This document shows, one piece after another, positions 1 to 10,358 of a DNA stretch of 64,000 nt (position 1 is the stretch's first letter; each line of letters starts with the position of its first letter). The notes under the pieces are model-generated. The model was given only the letters and a program-made list of their open reading frames with translations, had not been told where the DNA came from and did no database searches. Origin of the DNA: Pseudomonas triticicola (GTDB lineage Bacteria; Pseudomonadota; Gammaproteobacteria; Pseudomonadales; Pseudomonadaceae); assembly GCF_019145375.1 (NCBI RefSeq), contig NZ_JAHSTX010000001.1, forward strand, positions 719,001 through 783,000, written 5' to 3'. Position numbers and translations under genes: made by a program.

Positions 1-11
1 AAGATTGATCG

Positions 12-680
12 ATGCGTTTGCTTCTGGTGGAAGACCACGTACCGCTGGCCGACGAATTGCTTGCCGGCCTGCAACGCCAAGGCTACGCGGTGGATTGGCT
101 GGCCGATGGTCGTGACGCGGTGTATCAGGGCAGCAGCGAGCCCTATGACCTGATCATCCTCGACCTCGGCCTGCCCGGCGTGCCGGGGCTGGACGTGTTG
201 GCGCAGTGGCGTGCGGCCGGACTGGCGATTCCGGTGCTGATTCTTACCGCGCGCGACTCATGGGGCGAGCGCATCGAAGGGCTGAAGGCCGGCGCTGACG
301 ATTACCTGACCAAACCTTTCCATCCGGAAGAGCTGTACCTGCGCATTCAGTCACTGTTGCGCCGCTCCAAGGGCCAGGCCAACCAGCCGACCCTGCAAGC
401 CGCCGGCCTGCATCTGGACGAAGGTCGCCAGTGCGTGGTTCGCGACGGCGCCGACATCCAGCTGACCGCCGCTGAATTCCGTCTGCTGCGCTATTTCATG
501 CTGCACCCCGAACAGATCCTCTCGAAAAGCCACCTCGCCGAACACCTCTACGACGGTGAGACCGAGCGCGACTCCAATGTCCTTGAAGTCCACGTCAATC
601 ACCTGCGGCGCAAGCTCGGCAAAAGCGTGATCGAAACCCGTCGCGGCCAGGGTTACCTGTTCGGCGGGCAAGCTTCATGA
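12..680 (+). CDS. bqsR: OmpR/PhoP-family response regulator (BqsR/CarR-like)
   Basis: A 222-residue DNA-binding response regulator. The receiver domain (about 1-115) has the acidic pair E7/D8, phospho-acceptor D51 in the ILDLGLPG context, T79 and K101 in TKPF. The C-terminal winged helix (about 125-220) is of OmpR type. The receiver resembles PhoP ([17 protein letters not shown]). Its stop overlaps the start of the kinase gene at 677, so the two are translationally coupled. The following order (tlpQ-like, transporter, ctpM-like) matches what I recall of P. aeruginosa PA2657-PA2652, which is why I prefer BqsR/CarR (Fe(II)/calcium response) to other OmpR-type regulators. The family is certain; the ortholog name is inference from gene order. 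Confidence 0.8.
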   Translation: MRLLLVEDHVPLADELLAGLQRQGYAVDWLADGRDAVYQGSSEPYDLIILDLGLPGVPGLDVLAQWRAAGLAIPVLILTARDSWGERIEGLKAGADDYLTKPFHPEELYLRIQSLLRRSKGQANQPTLQAAGLHLDEGRQCVVRDGADIQLTAAEFRLLRYFMLHPEQILSKSHLAEHLYDGETERDSNVLEVHVNHLRRKLGKSVIETRRGQGYLFGGQAS

Positions 681-1990
681 GATCAATCCAGCGCCGTTTG
701 AGCCTGGGTTTGATCAGTGTGATGGTGATCGTCGGTCTGGTACTGGCGCAAACCAGCCTGTGGTTGTTCGAAGTCGGTTTGCAGCGCTACCTCGAAGCCG
801 GCCTGCGCAACGACAGCGAAAGCCTGCTGGTAGCGCTGGTGCGTGGCCCGCAAGGTTTGCAATTGGATGAGCGGCATCTGTCGCCGGCCTATCAGCGGCC
901 GTTTTCCGGGCATTACTTTCGCATCGATTTCTCCGACAGCCACTGGCGTTCGCGCTCGCTGTGGGATCAGGAACTGCCGCTGCTGCAACACCCGGGGCTG
1001 CACAGCAACCTGCAACTGGGCCCGGGCGGGCAACGCTTGCTGATACTGCGCTCGGACTATCGGCGCCTGGGTCAGTCGATCTCTATCAGCGTCGCCCAGG
1101 ATTACACGCCGGTCAGCGACAGCTTCCAGCGCATGCGCCAGATCGGCCTCGGCCTGGGGCTGGCGGCGTTGCTGCTGATCCTGTTCCTGCAACGCCTGAC
1201 CGTGCGCCGCGCGCTGAAACCGCTGGAACGCGCGCGCGAACAGATCGCTCAGTTGCAGCAGGGCCAGCGCTCGCAACTCGACGATCAGGTGCCGGTGGAA
1301 CTGGAGCCGCTGGTGGCGCAGATCAACCATTTGCTCGCCCACACCGAAGACAGCCTCAAGCGCTCGCGCAATGCCTTGGGCAACCTTGGCCACGCGCTGA
1401 AAACCCCGTTGGCGGTGCTGCTTAGCCTGGCCTCCAGCGACAAGCTCGATGACCATCCCGAGCTGCGCAGGATTCTCAAGGAACAACTGGAACAGGTGCA
1501 GCAGCGCCTCAATCGCGAACTCAATCGCGCGCGGTTATCCGGGGATGCGCTGCCCGGCGCGTTGTTCGATTGCGATGCCGAGTTGCCGGGGCTGCTGGCG
1601 ACGCTGAACATGATTCACGGCGAGCATCTGGCCTTGAGCTACGTCGCACCGCCGGGCTTGCAACTGCCGTGGGACCGCGAGGACTTGCTGGAACTGCTCG
1701 GCAACCTGCTCGACAACGCCTGCAAATGGGCCGATGCCGAAGTGCGCTTGAGTGTGATCGAACGGTCTGACGGCTTTGCCCTGAGCGTGGAAGATGATGG
1801 GCCAGGGATTCCCGAGGAGCAGCGGTCTCAGGTGTTCAGCCGTGGCACGCGGCTGGATGAGCAGACCCACGGGCATGGGCTCGGCCTTGGGATCGTGCGG
1901 GATATTGTCGATACCTGGGGTGGCTTGCTGGTGCTGGGGGAAAGCGAGTGGGGCGGGTTGAAAGTGGTGATTGAACTGCCTCGGCGGTGA
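677..1990 (+). CDS. bqsS: Membrane sensor histidine kinase (BqsS/CarS-like)
   Basis: A 437-residue inner-membrane sensor kinase, partner of the upstream regulator, overlapping it by 4 bp. Transmembrane segments lie near residues 10-32 and 155-172 and enclose a periplasmic domain of about 120 residues. A HAMP-like linker follows (175-225). The H-box [14 protein letters not shown] places the phospho-accepting histidine at about 239, and a C-terminal HATPase_c domain has N ([12 protein letters not shown]), G1 (VEDDGPGI) and G2 (GHGLGLGIV) boxes. The H-box resembles PhoQ. The Fe(II)-binding motif I recall for P. aeruginosa BqsS is RExxE; the corresponding stretch here reads RNDSE (about 44-48), so the second position differs. 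Signal specificity is therefore uncertain. Confidence 0.78.
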   Translation: MRSIQRRLSLGLISVMVIVGLVLAQTSLWLFEVGLQRYLEAGLRNDSESLLVALVRGPQGLQLDERHLSPAYQRPFSGHYFRIDFSDSHWRSRSLWDQELPLLQHPGLHSNLQLGPGGQRLLILRSDYRRLGQSISISVAQDYTPVSDSFQRMRQIGLGLGLAALLLILFLQRLTVRRALKPLERAREQIAQLQQGQRSQLDDQVPVELEPLVAQINHLLAHTEDSLKRSRNALGNLGHALKTPLAVLLSLASSDKLDDHPELRRILKEQLEQVQQRLNRELNRARLSGDALPGALFDCDAELPGLLATLNMIHGEHLALSYVAPPGLQLPWDREDLLELLGNLLDNACKWADAEVRLSVIERSDGFALSVEDDGPGIPEEQRSQVFSRGTRLDEQTHGHGLGLGIVRDIVDTWGGLLVLGESEWGGLKVVIELPRR

Positions 1991-1998
1991 GCCCTTGA

Positions 1999-2166
1999 AA
2001 AGCCCCTCACCCCAACCCTCTCCCAGAGGGAGAGGGGACTGATTGTGTTGTTCTTGAGAGATGCATCCACTTGAAATCCGAGTCGAACTCAGGACTTGAA
2101 TGGCATGAAGATCGGCTCCCTTTCCCCCTCGCCCCCCTTGGGGGGAGAGGGCTGGGGTGAGGGGGG
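1999..2166. repeat. Composite inverted-repeat element, CCCTCTCCC family, copy 1
   Basis: Two arms in inverted orientation, a left arm with CCCTCACCCCAACCCTCTCC and a right arm ending GAGAGGGCTGGGGTGAGG, flank about 90 bp. The element fills most of the space between the convergent kinase and chemoreceptor genes. Related copies recur at 7838, 10166, 20657, 46472 and 53507. Confidence 0.85.
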
Positions 2167-2190
2167 ATTGGAACTGACACCCCGCACTTG

Positions 2191-4338
2191 TCAAACGCGA
2201 AACTGATCCATCAACCGCTGCTGCTGATTCGCCAGGCTGTTGAGTGACTGACTGACCCGCGCCGACTCGTTCGCCTGGCCGGACAGCGACTCGGTCACAT
2301 CGCGAATCGTCGCCACGTTGTTATTGATCTCCTCAGCCACCGCGCTCTGCTCTTCGGCAGCACTGGCGATTTGCAGGTTCATGTCGCTGATCACGGTAAC
2401 CGCATCGCCAATCTGCCGCAGTGCCGTGACAGCCTGTCCCACCTGCTCGACACTGCCCTGGGCCTGACGATGGCTGTTGCCCATCGAGCCGACCACTTCC
2501 TGCGTGCCGTTCTGCAATTGCTCGATGACCTGACGGGTTTCCTCCACCGACTCCTGAGTGCGGCGCGCAAGGTTGCGCACTTCGTCGGCGACTACGGCAA
2601 AACCGCGTCCGGCTTCCCCGGCGCGGGCGGCTTCGATGGCGGCGTTGAGCGCCAGGAGGTTGGTCTGCTCGGCGATGGCGCGGATGGTTTCCAGCACCGT
2701 GCCGATCTTCTCGCTGTTCGCAGCCAGCCCTTCGACCTGAACCATCGCTGCGCTCATGTCGGCGGCGAGGGTGTCGATGCTTGCGGTGGTGCGGTCGATC
2801 ACGGTCAGGCCCTGACGGGTGGCGCGGTCGGCGTCCTTGGCAGCTTCGGCGGCCTGGGCGGCGCTGCGTGCCACATCCTGCGCTGTGGCGCTCATTTCGT
2901 GGGACGCGGTGGCGACCTGATCGACCTGACGATATTGCTGCTCCATGCCGGCGCTGGTCTGGGTGGCGATGGCCGAAGACTGGTCAGCGGTGTTGCGCGC
3001 GTCCTGCACCGAGCGTTTCACCTCGGCGATGATCGGCTGCAACTTGTCGAGGAACTTGTTGAACCAACCGGCCAACTGGCCGAGCTCGTCCTGCTTGTCA
3101 TAGGCCAGACGCCGGGTCAGGTCGCCTTCGCCGCTGGCGATGTCTTCAAGCATGTGCGCCACGCCGAGAATCGGTTTGGTCACGCTGCGCGCCATCAGCC
3201 ACACCAGCAGCAAACCGATCAGCGCGGCGAGCAGGCCGAGGCTCAGTTCGATCAGCGTGCCCGAAGTGTTGCTCGCATCCAGTTGCTGCTTGAGCGCTTC
3301 GGCGCGGCTGACCAGGACTTTCTCCGGCACATCAAGCAGCACGCCCCACGCCGGTCCACCGGGAATCGGCTGGAACGGCGACAGCACTTTCAATTGGCCG
3401 TTGCTGTGCAGGCTGCTCACGCCAGTGCTCGCGGCGAGCAGGCGCAGCAACTCGCTGCCGCTGGCCTGATCCACCGCATCCAGGCGCTGGCTGAGTTTGC
3501 CGGCATCCGGGCTGTAACCGGCGAGCAGGCCGGCGGGGCTGACAATACTGACGGCGGTCTGACCGTCATACAGCTTGCGGCTGGCGTTCTGGCTGATCGC
3601 TTGCAGGCTGTTGAGGTTGATGTCGACCGACAACGATGCGATGACTTTGCCGTTGACCTGCAGTGGGAAGACGATGCTGGTCATCAGTACTTTCTGCCCG
3701 TCGATGACATAGAAGTACGGCTCGATCACGCACGGTTTGAGCGTGGTGCGCGGGCAGGTGAACCAGGCGTTGGCGGCCTGACCGCTGGGGCCGGTGCTGG
3801 TGTCGCTCATGTCGCTTTCCGGCAGCGCCATCGAAGTGACTTTGCCCGGGGTCGGCTGCGACCAGTACAGGGCAAAACGGCCCTTGTCGTTGCTGCCCAG
3901 CTCAGCCTGATCGGCGAACAGTTCGTCCTTGCCGTCCAGTGCATTGGCTTCGAACACCAGCGACAGGCCGAGCAGGTCCGGGTTGGCTTGCAGCGCGGAT
4001 TTGACCTGACGGGTCATGTCCTCGCGCAGATCGAAGGCATCGAGAAAACGCTTCTCGGCCTGCTCACGCAAAAACAGTACCTGCCGCGAGAAACCGTGGC
4101 CGTACTGATAGGCGTCCATGAATTGCTGACGAATGCCGCCGGCCTGCACTTCACCTTGCGACTCGATCCGCGCCTGCGCCGACTCGGTGAGCATCTCCAT
4201 GCTCGAGGCCTTGACCAGCGCCGAGCTGTGTTCCATGCGATACAGCGAAAGACCGACCAACAGGGTCACGATACCGGCCAGGCAGAGGCCGGCGAGCAGG
4301 GTGATTTTCCATTGGATGGAAAGTTGTCTGAGCGACAT
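2191..4338 (-). CDS. tlpQ: Methyl-accepting chemotaxis protein, TlpQ-like dCACHE receptor
   Basis: A 715-residue chemoreceptor. From the N-terminus: a transmembrane helix (about 11-33), a large periplasmic ligand domain of dCACHE type (about 40-360), a second transmembrane helix, a HAMP domain with the [10 protein letters not shown] motif, and a cytoplasmic signalling domain carrying the hallmark [20 protein letters not shown] chose ATG 4338 ([10 protein letters not shown]) because AAGGATA lies just upstream; the longer reading frame to 4440 adds residues with no receptor character. P. aeruginosa TlpQ, at the same gene position, binds histamine and polyamines; that ligand range is inferred from synteny, not visible here. 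It probably signals through CheA/CheW. Confidence 0.85.
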   Translation of the reverse strand: MSLRQLSIQWKITLLAGLCLAGIVTLLVGLSLYRMEHSSALVKASSMEMLTESAQARIESQGEVQAGGIRQQFMDAYQYGHGFSRQVLFLREQAEKRFLDAFDLREDMTRQVKSALQANPDLLGLSLVFEANALDGKDELFADQAELGSNDKGRFALYWSQPTPGKVTSMALPESDMSDTSTGPSGQAANAWFTCPRTTLKPCVIEPYFYVIDGQKVLMTSIVFPLQVNGKVIASLSVDINLNSLQAISQNASRKLYDGQTAVSIVSPAGLLAGYSPDAGKLSQRLDAVDQASGSELLRLLAASTGVSSLHSNGQLKVLSPFQPIPGGPAWGVLLDVPEKVLVSRAEALKQQLDASNTSGTLIELSLGLLAALIGLLLVWLMARSVTKPILGVAHMLEDIASGEGDLTRRLAYDKQDELGQLAGWFNKFLDKLQPIIAEVKRSVQDARNTADQSSAIATQTSAGMEQQYRQVDQVATASHEMSATAQDVARSAAQAAEAAKDADRATRQGLTVIDRTTASIDTLAADMSAAMVQVEGLAANSEKIGTVLETIRAIAEQTNLLALNAAIEAARAGEAGRGFAVVADEVRNLARRTQESVEETRQVIEQLQNGTQEVVGSMGNSHRQAQGSVEQVGQAVTALRQIGDAVTVISDMNLQIASAAEEQSAVAEEINNNVATIRDVTESLSGQANESARVSQSLNSLANQQQRLMDQFRV

Positions 4339-4348
4339 GGAAATATCC

Positions 4349-4374
4349 TTATCCGATAAATATCTGAGACTTTG
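4349..4374 (-). promoter_or_regulatory. Possible FliA (sigma-28) type promoter of the tlpQ-like gene
   Basis: Reading on the minus strand, CAAAGTCT is followed after 10 bases by TCGGATAA, 10 bases before the start codon. This resembles the motility-sigma pattern TAAAG...GCCGATAA, with one mismatch in the first half and a spacer about one base short. Chemoreceptor genes are commonly FliA-dependent. It is suggestive only. Confidence 0.35.
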
Positions 4375-4628
4375 CACTGTAGCGGCAGAAAAGCAGGTTT
4401 CTTGAGCGGCAAGCCACAAGCCACAAGCCACAAGCTGCAAGCCACAGGCGCTATGGCTATCGCTTTTCGCCTTTTTCTTGCCGCTTGAAGCTTGAAGCTT
4501 GAAGCTGCTTCCTTCAAAGTGCGCTCCCTTCTAATAAGACCCTCTGTACACCTCCGCCGGCCAACCCCGGGCGGACTCATCCTGTCTGGCGGTGTGTTTT
4601 CACCCGCAGTGTTTTTTGAGGTAGTGAA

Positions 4629-5945
4629 ATGAATGCAGTCATAGCAGCCGTCGGCGTCATGCTGATCCTCAGCCTGTCGCGCGTGCATGTGGTGATCGCG
4701 CTGATCGTCGGGGCGCTGGTCGGTGGCCTGACCGGCGGTCTGGGCATCGACGCAACACTCAAGGCGTTCAACAGCGGTCTGGGCGGCGGCGCGACCGTGG
4801 CGTTGTCCTACGCCTTGCTCGGCGCTTTCGCCGTGGCGATTGCCAAATCCGGCCTGGCCCATGCGCTGGCCGACAAGGCCCTGGCCATGGTGGATCGGCA
4901 GCATGCAACCGGCGGCGGTAACGTCAAATGGCTGCTGATTGGCTTGCTGTGGGTGGTGGCGATTGCCTCGCAGAACATTCTGCCGATCCACATCGCATTC
5001 ATTCCGCTGCTGGTGCCGCCACTTCTATATGTACTGACCAAGCTGCAACTCGATCGCCGTTTGATCGCCTGTGTCATGACCTTCGGCCTGATCACCCCGT
5101 ACATGTTCCTGCCGGTGGGCTTCGGCAACATTTTCCTCAACGAAATCCTGCTGGCCAACGTCGCCCGCAGCGGCGTCGACATCAGCGGCATCAATGTCAC
5201 CCACGCCATGGGCATTCCGGCGCTGGGCATGGTCTTCGGCTTGGCGATCGCGTTCATCAGCTATCGCAAGAAGCGCGTGTATGACCTGGCGAAGATCGAA
5301 CAGGTCGAGCAGACGGCGGTGCACTACAACCCGCTGAGCCTGATGATCGCCGGTGTGGCCATTGCTTCGGCATTCGTGGTGCAGTTGCTGCTGGACTCGA
5401 TGATTATCGGCGCTCTGGTCGGGTTTCTGATTTTCTCGGTGTCGGGCATCGTCAAATGGCGCGAGACCGATGACCTGTTCACCGAAGGCATGAAAATGAT
5501 GGCGATGATCGGCTTCATCATGATCGCCGCCTCAGGTTTTGCCGAGGTGATGAAGGCCACCGGGCAGGTGCAGACGCTGGTCGAATCGTCGGCGGCCTGG
5601 ATCAATCACAGCAAAGGCGTCGGGGCTTTGTTGATGCTGCTGGTGGGCTTGCTGGTGACCATGGGCATCGGTTCGTCGTTCTCCACCGTGCCGATTCTCG
5701 CAGCGATCTTCGTGCCGTTGTGCGTGCAACTGGGCTTCAGCCCGATCGCCATTGTCTGCATCGTTGGCACTGCCGGCGCGCTGGGCGATGCCGGTTCGCC
5801 GGCCTCGGACTCGACCCTCGGCCCGACCTCGGGTCTGAACATCGACGGCCAGCATCACCACATCTGGGACACCGTCGTACCGACCTTCCTGCACTACAAC
5901 CTGCCGCTGCTGGTGTTTGGCTGGGTTGCGGCGATGGTTCTCTAA
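4629..5945 (+). CDS. Na+/H+ antiporter-family (NhaC-like) membrane transporter
   Basis: A 438-residue polytopic inner-membrane protein with 10-12 hydrophobic helices. The N-terminal [22 protein letters not shown] segment and the long core look like the Na_H_antiport_N plus Na_H_antiporter families (YuiF/HI0325-like). Near the C-terminus the [19 protein letters not shown] stretch is typical of this group. Substrate is unknown; some members are suspected amino-acid exchangers. It lies between two chemoreceptors, at the position of P. aeruginosa PA2653, so its substrate may be one of the attractants sensed by its neighbours (inference). Start ATG 4629 is preceded by TGAGGTAGTGAA. Confidence 0.75.
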   Translation: MNAVIAAVGVMLILSLSRVHVVIALIVGALVGGLTGGLGIDATLKAFNSGLGGGATVALSYALLGAFAVAIAKSGLAHALADKALAMVDRQHATGGGNVKWLLIGLLWVVAIASQNILPIHIAFIPLLVPPLLYVLTKLQLDRRLIACVMTFGLITPYMFLPVGFGNIFLNEILLANVARSGVDISGINVTHAMGIPALGMVFGLAIAFISYRKKRVYDLAKIEQVEQTAVHYNPLSLMIAGVAIASAFVVQLLLDSMIIGALVGFLIFSVSGIVKWRETDDLFTEGMKMMAMIGFIMIAASGFAEVMKATGQVQTLVESSAAWINHSKGVGALLMLLVGLLVTMGIGSSFSTVPILAAIFVPLCVQLGFSPIAIVCIVGTAGALGDAGSPASDSTLGPTSGLNIDGQHHHIWDTVVPTFLHYNLPLLVFGWVAAMVL

Positions 5946-5960
5946 ACGCCCCACCAACCC

Positions 5961-6052
5961 CTGTGGGAGCGAGCTTGCTCGCGAAAGCGGTGGATCAGTC
6001 GCAGTTGCAGCGACTGACACGACGCCTTCGCGAGCAAGCTCGCTCCCACAGG
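5961..6052. repeat. REPIN (inverted REP pair), GTGGGAGCGAGC family
   Basis: Two REP hairpins in inverted orientation, GTGGGAGCGAGCTTGCTCGC and its reverse complement, separated by about 40 bp. This copy carries AGCTTGCT where most copies in the window carry AGCCTGCT. It lies between the transporter stop and the ctpM-like gene. Confidence 0.92.
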
Positions 6053-6142
6053 GGCCCGGGTATTTCCCGGACTCAACTTTTGCTCCGGCGTGCCGTTAAA
6101 GCCTTTAACCACGCCAACAAAATCAAAAGAGTGAGTCCCCCG

Positions 6143-7825
6143 ATGCGCCTGAGTCTCAAGGCTAAAGTCCTGTCCCTTGCCGTTCTGCCGGTGCTGCTCT
6201 TCGCGCTGGTCATCAGCGTGACCACGCTGTTCATCCTTCAGGAACAGGCGCGCAAGGAAGTCGAACAGACCCGCGAGCGGCTGCTCAGCGACGCCAAGGC
6301 CACCCTGCAAAGTTACGTCGCCGTGGCCATGACCACGATCAAACCGCTTTACGACGCCGCCGCACCGGGCGACGACGCGGCGCGGGCGCAGGCGATCAAA
6401 TTGCTCTCGGGCATCCGCTACGGCAAGGACGGCTACTTCTTCGGCTACGACTCCGAGACCGTGCGTCTGTTCAAGGCCAACGACCCCGACGGCGTGGGCA
6501 AAAGCTTCAAGGACAACCGCGATCCGAACGGCGTCTACGTCAACCTCGGCCTGGTCAAAGTGGCCAAGGACGGCACCCACTATCTGCAATACAGCTCGCC
6601 GCTGCCGGGCAACGCCAAGGTGCTGGTGCCGAAACTCGGCTACACCGAATACCTGCCGAAGTGGGACATGGCGGTCGGTACTTCGGTCAACCTCGACGGC
6701 ATCGAAGCACAAGTGGCGCAGGTCGAGGCGCAAGTGCAGGAGCGCGTGCAAGGCGTGGTGCTGAGCATTGTCGGCGTCGCGGTGCTGGTGCTGTTGGTGA
6801 TCGCGGCAGCGGGCATGCTGCTGGCCAACACCATTCTGCGCCCGCTGACCCTGATGAAAGCCAACCTCGACGACATCGCGGCGGGCGAGGGCGACCTGAC
6901 CCGGCGCCTGAACATCACCAGTCAGGACGAACTCGGCGAACTGGCTGGCTCGTTCAACCGTTTCGTCGACAAGATCCACGGCCTGGTGCGGCAGATCACC
7001 GAGATGACCACGCAACTCACCGGGCTGGTTACTCAGGTCTCGGAACAGGCGCAGCGTTCCGATCAGGCCATGGAGCGTCAGCGCCACGAAACCGATCAGG
7101 TCGCCACGGCGATCAACGAAATGTCCGCCGCCGCCCAGGAAGTAGCCAAGAGCGCACAGAACGCCGCCGTCGCCGCTCAGCAGACCGACGAAGAAGGCCA
7201 GAGCGCCAAGCGCGTGGTCGCGGGCAGCATCAAACAGATTCATGCGCTGGTCGACGATATCCGCAACAGCGGCGTGTCGCTGGACAGCTTGCAGCAGGAC
7301 GTCAGTTCGATTGTCGGCGTGCTTGGGGTGATTCGTTCGATTGCCGAGCAGACCAACCTGCTGGCGCTCAACGCCGCGATCGAAGCGGCGCGCGCCGGTG
7401 AGGCCGGTCGTGGCTTTGCGGTGGTTGCGGACGAAGTACGCGCACTGGCCAGCCGCACGCAGATCAGCACCCAGGAAATCCAGGGCATGATCGACCGCTT
7501 GCAGGCCGGCACGCAGCAGGCGGTCGAGGCCATGCGCCGGTCCAGCGAGGCCGGCGACGGCACTTCCCAGCAAGCCAATCAGGCCGGTGCATCGCTGGAC
7601 GCCATGGCGCAGTTGATCGCGACGATCAACTCGATGAATGCGCAGATCGCCAGCGCAGCGGAAGAGCAGACGGCGGTGGCCGAAGAGATCAACCGCAGCG
7701 TGCATCAGATTGCGGTGGCAGTGGATAGCGTCGCCGATGAAACGCAACTGGGCGCGCAGACGTCACGCAGTCTGGCGGAGCTGGGACAGCGGTTGGGCAA
7801 GCTGGTCGGGCAGTTCCGCATCTGA
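6143..7825 (+). CDS. ctpM: Methyl-accepting chemotaxis protein, CtpM-like sCache receptor
   Basis: A 560-residue chemoreceptor. A transmembrane helix (about 10-32) is followed by a periplasmic single-Cache (sCache_2) domain with the [11 protein letters not shown] signature, a second transmembrane helix (about 205-230), a HAMP domain ([10 protein letters not shown]) and a signalling domain with [22 protein letters not shown] 6143 gives the expected N-terminus [10 protein letters not shown]; the open frame extends upstream to 5720 through the preceding gene and the REPIN, which is not credible coding sequence. The P. aeruginosa ortholog at this locus (PA2652) mediates malate taxis; that ligand is inferred from domain type and gene order. 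Confidence 0.83.
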   Translation: MRLSLKAKVLSLAVLPVLLFALVISVTTLFILQEQARKEVEQTRERLLSDAKATLQSYVAVAMTTIKPLYDAAAPGDDAARAQAIKLLSGIRYGKDGYFFGYDSETVRLFKANDPDGVGKSFKDNRDPNGVYVNLGLVKVAKDGTHYLQYSSPLPGNAKVLVPKLGYTEYLPKWDMAVGTSVNLDGIEAQVAQVEAQVQERVQGVVLSIVGVAVLVLLVIAAAGMLLANTILRPLTLMKANLDDIAAGEGDLTRRLNITSQDELGELAGSFNRFVDKIHGLVRQITEMTTQLTGLVTQVSEQAQRSDQAMERQRHETDQVATAINEMSAAAQEVAKSAQNAAVAAQQTDEEGQSAKRVVAGSIKQIHALVDDIRNSGVSLDSLQQDVSSIVGVLGVIRSIAEQTNLLALNAAIEAARAGEAGRGFAVVADEVRALASRTQISTQEIQGMIDRLQAGTQQAVEAMRRSSEAGDGTSQQANQAGASLDAMAQLIATINSMNAQIASAAEEQTAVAEEINRSVHQIAVAVDSVADETQLGAQTSRSLAELGQRLGKLVGQFRI

Positions 7826-7837
7826 TGGCCTGAAAAG

Positions 7838-8020
7838 CCTCTCACCCTAGCCCTCTCCCAGAGGGAGAGGGAACCGATTGGGGAATATTGCGGGATTACG
7901 CCGACCTGAAAGTCCTGCTTTGAATCCATAATCGACGCGGTTTTTCAGGTCGATGCAGTAGGTGGGACACCTCGGTCGGTTCCCTCTCCCTCAGGGAGAG
8001 GGCTAGGGTGAGGGGCTCTT
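7838..8020. repeat. Composite inverted-repeat element, CCCTCTCCC family, copy 2
   Basis: The arms CTCACCCTAGCCCTCTCCC and GGGAGAGGGCTAGGGTGAGG flank about 110 bp whose interior (ATTACGCCGACCTGAAAG, GAATCCATAATCGAC, ACACCTCGGTCGG) is clearly shared with the copy at 53507. The interior is therefore part of the element rather than random spacer. Confidence 0.85.
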
Positions 8021-8025
8021 GATCT

Positions 8026-8961
8026 TCAGGCTCTGTCCCAATAGGGAATCTCGCCAAAGCACTCGACAAAAAAATCAATCACCGTGCGCACCTTCACCGA
8101 CAACCGTCGGCTCCCCGGCCACAGCACGGCGATCTGCTGCGGTTCCAGGCTGTTCGACACCTGATATTCCCCCAGCACCGGCACCAGTGTGCCCTCGCGT
8201 ACCGCTTCGCCAATCAGCCACGACGGAAACATCACCAGCCCCAGCCCCTGCTGAGCGGCCTGGGTCAGTGTGTCGGCGTGGTTGCCGGTGATCGGGCCTT
8301 TGACGGTGTACGGCGTCCAGTCCTCGCCATCACGGCGGAAAAACCAGCGCTGCTGACCGGCCGCGCCTTTGTAGGCCAGGCACTGATGTTGCGCGAGTTG
8401 GTCGGGATGCTGCGGCGTGCCGTGGCGTTTGAGATAGGCCGGGCTGGCCGCGACCTGAAAACGGTGCGGCGCCAGAATGCGTGCCTGCATGCTCGAATCG
8501 TGCAGCGCGCCAATGCGAAACAGCAGGTCGGCGCCTTCCTGTAGCGGGTCGACGTAATGGTCGGTTTGCTGGATATCCAGTTGCAGCTTCGGATAGCGCG
8601 CGCAGAGCTCGCCCAGCCAGGGCGTCAGATGGCGCTGGCCGAACACCACCGGGGCGTTGATGCGCACCAGTCCGGTGGGTTCGCTTTGCTGTTCCTGCAA
8701 CGCCTGTTCGGCTTCTTCCAGTTGCACCAATAGCAGCCGCGCATGGTGGCCGAGCGTGCGCCCGGCTTCGGTAGGCGTGACGGCGCGAGTGTGGCGGTAG
8801 AGCAATTGCTGGTTGAGCGCCTGTTCCATCAATTGGATCTGCCGCGAAATGGAGGAGGGCGCGACACCTTCGCGGCGGGCGACTTCGGAAAAACTGCCGT
8901 GGTCGAGGACCGCTACAAACAGCCTTAACGCTTTGAATCCGAGTTCGTTGAGCCCGTGCAT
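8026..8961 (-). CDS. LysR-family transcriptional regulator
   Basis: A 311-residue LysR regulator. The N-terminal helix-turn-helix (about 8-66: FVAVLDHGSFSEVARREGVAP) is followed by a LysR substrate domain (about 95-300). I chose ATG 8961 (MHGLNELGFKALRLF) because it gives the usual distance to the HTH; an upstream extension to 9012 overlaps the promoter region. It is divergent from the two YdcZ transporter genes, with 113 bp between, so it is a candidate regulator of them. Effector unknown. Confidence 0.85.
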   Translation of the reverse strand: MHGLNELGFKALRLFVAVLDHGSFSEVARREGVAPSSISRQIQLMEQALNQQLLYRHTRAVTPTEAGRTLGHHARLLLVQLEEAEQALQEQQSEPTGLVRINAPVVFGQRHLTPWLGELCARYPKLQLDIQQTDHYVDPLQEGADLLFRIGALHDSSMQARILAPHRFQVAASPAYLKRHGTPQHPDQLAQHQCLAYKGAAGQQRWFFRRDGEDWTPYTVKGPITGNHADTLTQAAQQGLGLVMFPSWLIGEAVREGTLVPVLGEYQVSNSLEPQQIAVLWPGSRRLSVKVRTVIDFFVECFGEIPYWDRA

Positions 8962-9074
8962 GCCATGTCTCGCTGTGCGTATTGCGCAAAAGTGTTGTCC
9001 GGATGCTCCCATTTATCGCACAGCGGCGCCAGCCGATAATCCGCGCCATTGTTTTTGAGCGTGGAAGGTTATGT

Positions 9075-9560
9075 ATGCAGACGTTGGATGAAGGGGGGGT
9101 TGCTGCACCGGTGAAAAGATCGGTGTTGCGTCTGCTGTTGCTGCCGCTGGTGATTCTCGCTGGCATGGGCTTGTCGGTGGAGGCCGGTTTGCTCGGGCCG
9201 CTGGGTGAGCAGGTCGGGCATCTGTGGGCGACGTTGAGCATCTTCGGCGTGGGTTCGGCGATCCTGTTTTTGCTCTTGCTGTTCGCCGGTCCGCAAAAAG
9301 GGCCGGCGCTGACCGAGTTGCCGCGCTGGCAGTTGATCGGCGGGTTTCTCGGGCCGATCTACGTGGTGGTGCTGACGCTGGCGACGCCGCATATCGGCAT
9401 CGCCATGACGATGATTGCGATTTTGTCCGGTCAGGTCGGCAAGAGTGTGCTGATCGACCATTTCGGCTGGTTCGGCGCGACGCGCAAGAAGGTCAACGGT
9501 GAGCGCTGGCTGGCGTTGGGCTTGATTGTGGTGGCTTTGGTTCTGATTGCGCGGGGGTGA
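9075..9560 (+). CDS. YdcZ/DUF606-family small DMT transporter, subunit 1
   Basis: A 161-residue inner-membrane protein with five predicted hydrophobic helices, of the YdcZ branch of the drug/metabolite transporter superfamily. Visible marks are GQVGKSVLIDHFGWFGATRKK in the fourth-fifth helix region and a basic N-terminal tail (VKRSVLR). ATG 9075 follows GGAAGGTT; longer starts reach into the divergent regulator's promoter. The next gene begins 4 bp after its stop and encodes a relative, so the two probably form one transporter. The basic RKK loop contrasts with subunit 2, which suggests opposite membrane orientation. Substrate unknown. Confidence 0.75.
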   Translation: MQTLDEGGVAAPVKRSVLRLLLLPLVILAGMGLSVEAGLLGPLGEQVGHLWATLSIFGVGSAILFLLLLFAGPQKGPALTELPRWQLIGGFLGPIYVVVLTLATPHIGIAMTMIAILSGQVGKSVLIDHFGWFGATRKKVNGERWLALGLIVVALVLIARG

Positions 9561-9563
9561 GTG

Positions 9564-10016
9564 ATGGGTCTGGTGATTTTGTTGGCGGTGGTGGTGTTGG
9601 CCGGTGCGGTGTTGAGTGTGCAGGCTGCGATCAATGGTCGTCTGGGTGAGACGGTCGGTGTGCTGCGCTCCAGTCTGCTGACCTTTGCGGTGGGCGCGGT
9701 GGTGACCGGGTTGTTGATTCTGTTTTTCGAACCGGCGCAGGCGGTGAGTCTGCTTGAGGTGCCGAAGTGGCAGTTGACCGGGGCGCTGTTCGGCGTGGTG
9801 TACATGATGGTGATGGTGGGCGCGGTGCCGGTGGTCGGGACGGCTGTGGCGACGGTGGCGGTGATTGTCGGGCAGTTGGGGATGGGGATGTTGATCGACA
9901 ATTTCGGCTGGTTGGGGAATCCGGCGATCGGCTTGTCTCCGAGCCGGATGTTGGCGATGGTGTGTCTGGCGGTGGCTTTGGTGTTTATGTATCGGAGTTC
10001 GCGGCAGGCGCAGTGA
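9564..10016 (+). CDS. YdcZ/DUF606-family small DMT transporter, subunit 2
   Basis: A 150-residue membrane protein with about five helices, homologous to the preceding gene (shared GQLGMGMLIDNFGWLG, compare GQVGKSVLIDHFGWFG). It starts 4 bp after the first gene; a GTG at 9561 is an alternative start one codon earlier. The loop before the last helix carries little positive charge (NPAIGLSPSR), unlike the partner. The coupling and sequence relation suggest a hetero-oligomeric pair like paired small multidrug transporters (inference). Confidence 0.75.
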   Translation: MGLVILLAVVVLAGAVLSVQAAINGRLGETVGVLRSSLLTFAVGAVVTGLLILFFEPAQAVSLLEVPKWQLTGALFGVVYMMVMVGAVPVVGTAVATVAVIVGQLGMGMLIDNFGWLGNPAIGLSPSRMLAMVCLAVALVFMYRSSRQAQ

Positions 10017-10165
10017 TTTTATTTGTTTGACTGTGTACATATCCGTTGCAGCGGGTGTTGCTTCTGGCGGTTCCGCTGTGTACGACTGCGTCGTTCGGTC
10101 GCTGCGCTCGCGTTTTGAGTGGTTAGGAGCGGGTGGTGTCTGGCTTTGGTTTTGTGCTGGGATTC

Positions 10166-10317
10166 GCCCCTCACCCCAGCCCTCTCCCGGGGGAGAGGGG
10201 GCCGATTTTCGCGCTTTTCAAAATCTGCGTTCGACTCGGTATTCCACGTCGGCGGGTTTCTCGCAATCATCTCGGTCAGTTCCCTCTCCCTCCGGGAGAG
10301 GGCTAGGGTGAGGGGCT
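10166..10317. repeat. Composite inverted-repeat element, CCCTCTCCC family, copy 3
   Basis: The arms CCCTCACCCCAGCCCTCTCC and GGGAGAGGGCTAGGGTGAGG flank about 80 bp containing TTCGACTCGGTATTCCACGT and CATCTCGGTCAGTTCCC, which align with the interior of the copy at 20657. It occupies much of the 483-bp gap between the transporter pair and the metallothionein; no gene is visible in that gap. Confidence 0.83.
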
Positions 10318-10358
10318 TTTGATTTTTGCGCAGGTCTGTGCTGCGCGCAGTTGTTCTG

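Noticed and set aside
2371..4359. 662-codon plus-strand open frame opposite the TlpQ-like receptor
   Set aside because: Shadow of a GC-rich gene. The composition is His/Gly/Ala-rich with no domain, while the minus strand encodes a full chemoreceptor.
6080..6142. FliA-type promoter before the CtpM-like gene
   Set aside because: TAAAG is present, but the downstream element (GCCAACAA) is a poor match and the spacing is about three bases short.
5942..7747. 601-codon minus-strand open frame opposite the CtpM-like receptor
   Set aside because: Antisense shadow running through a REPIN; no domain and no ribosome-binding site.
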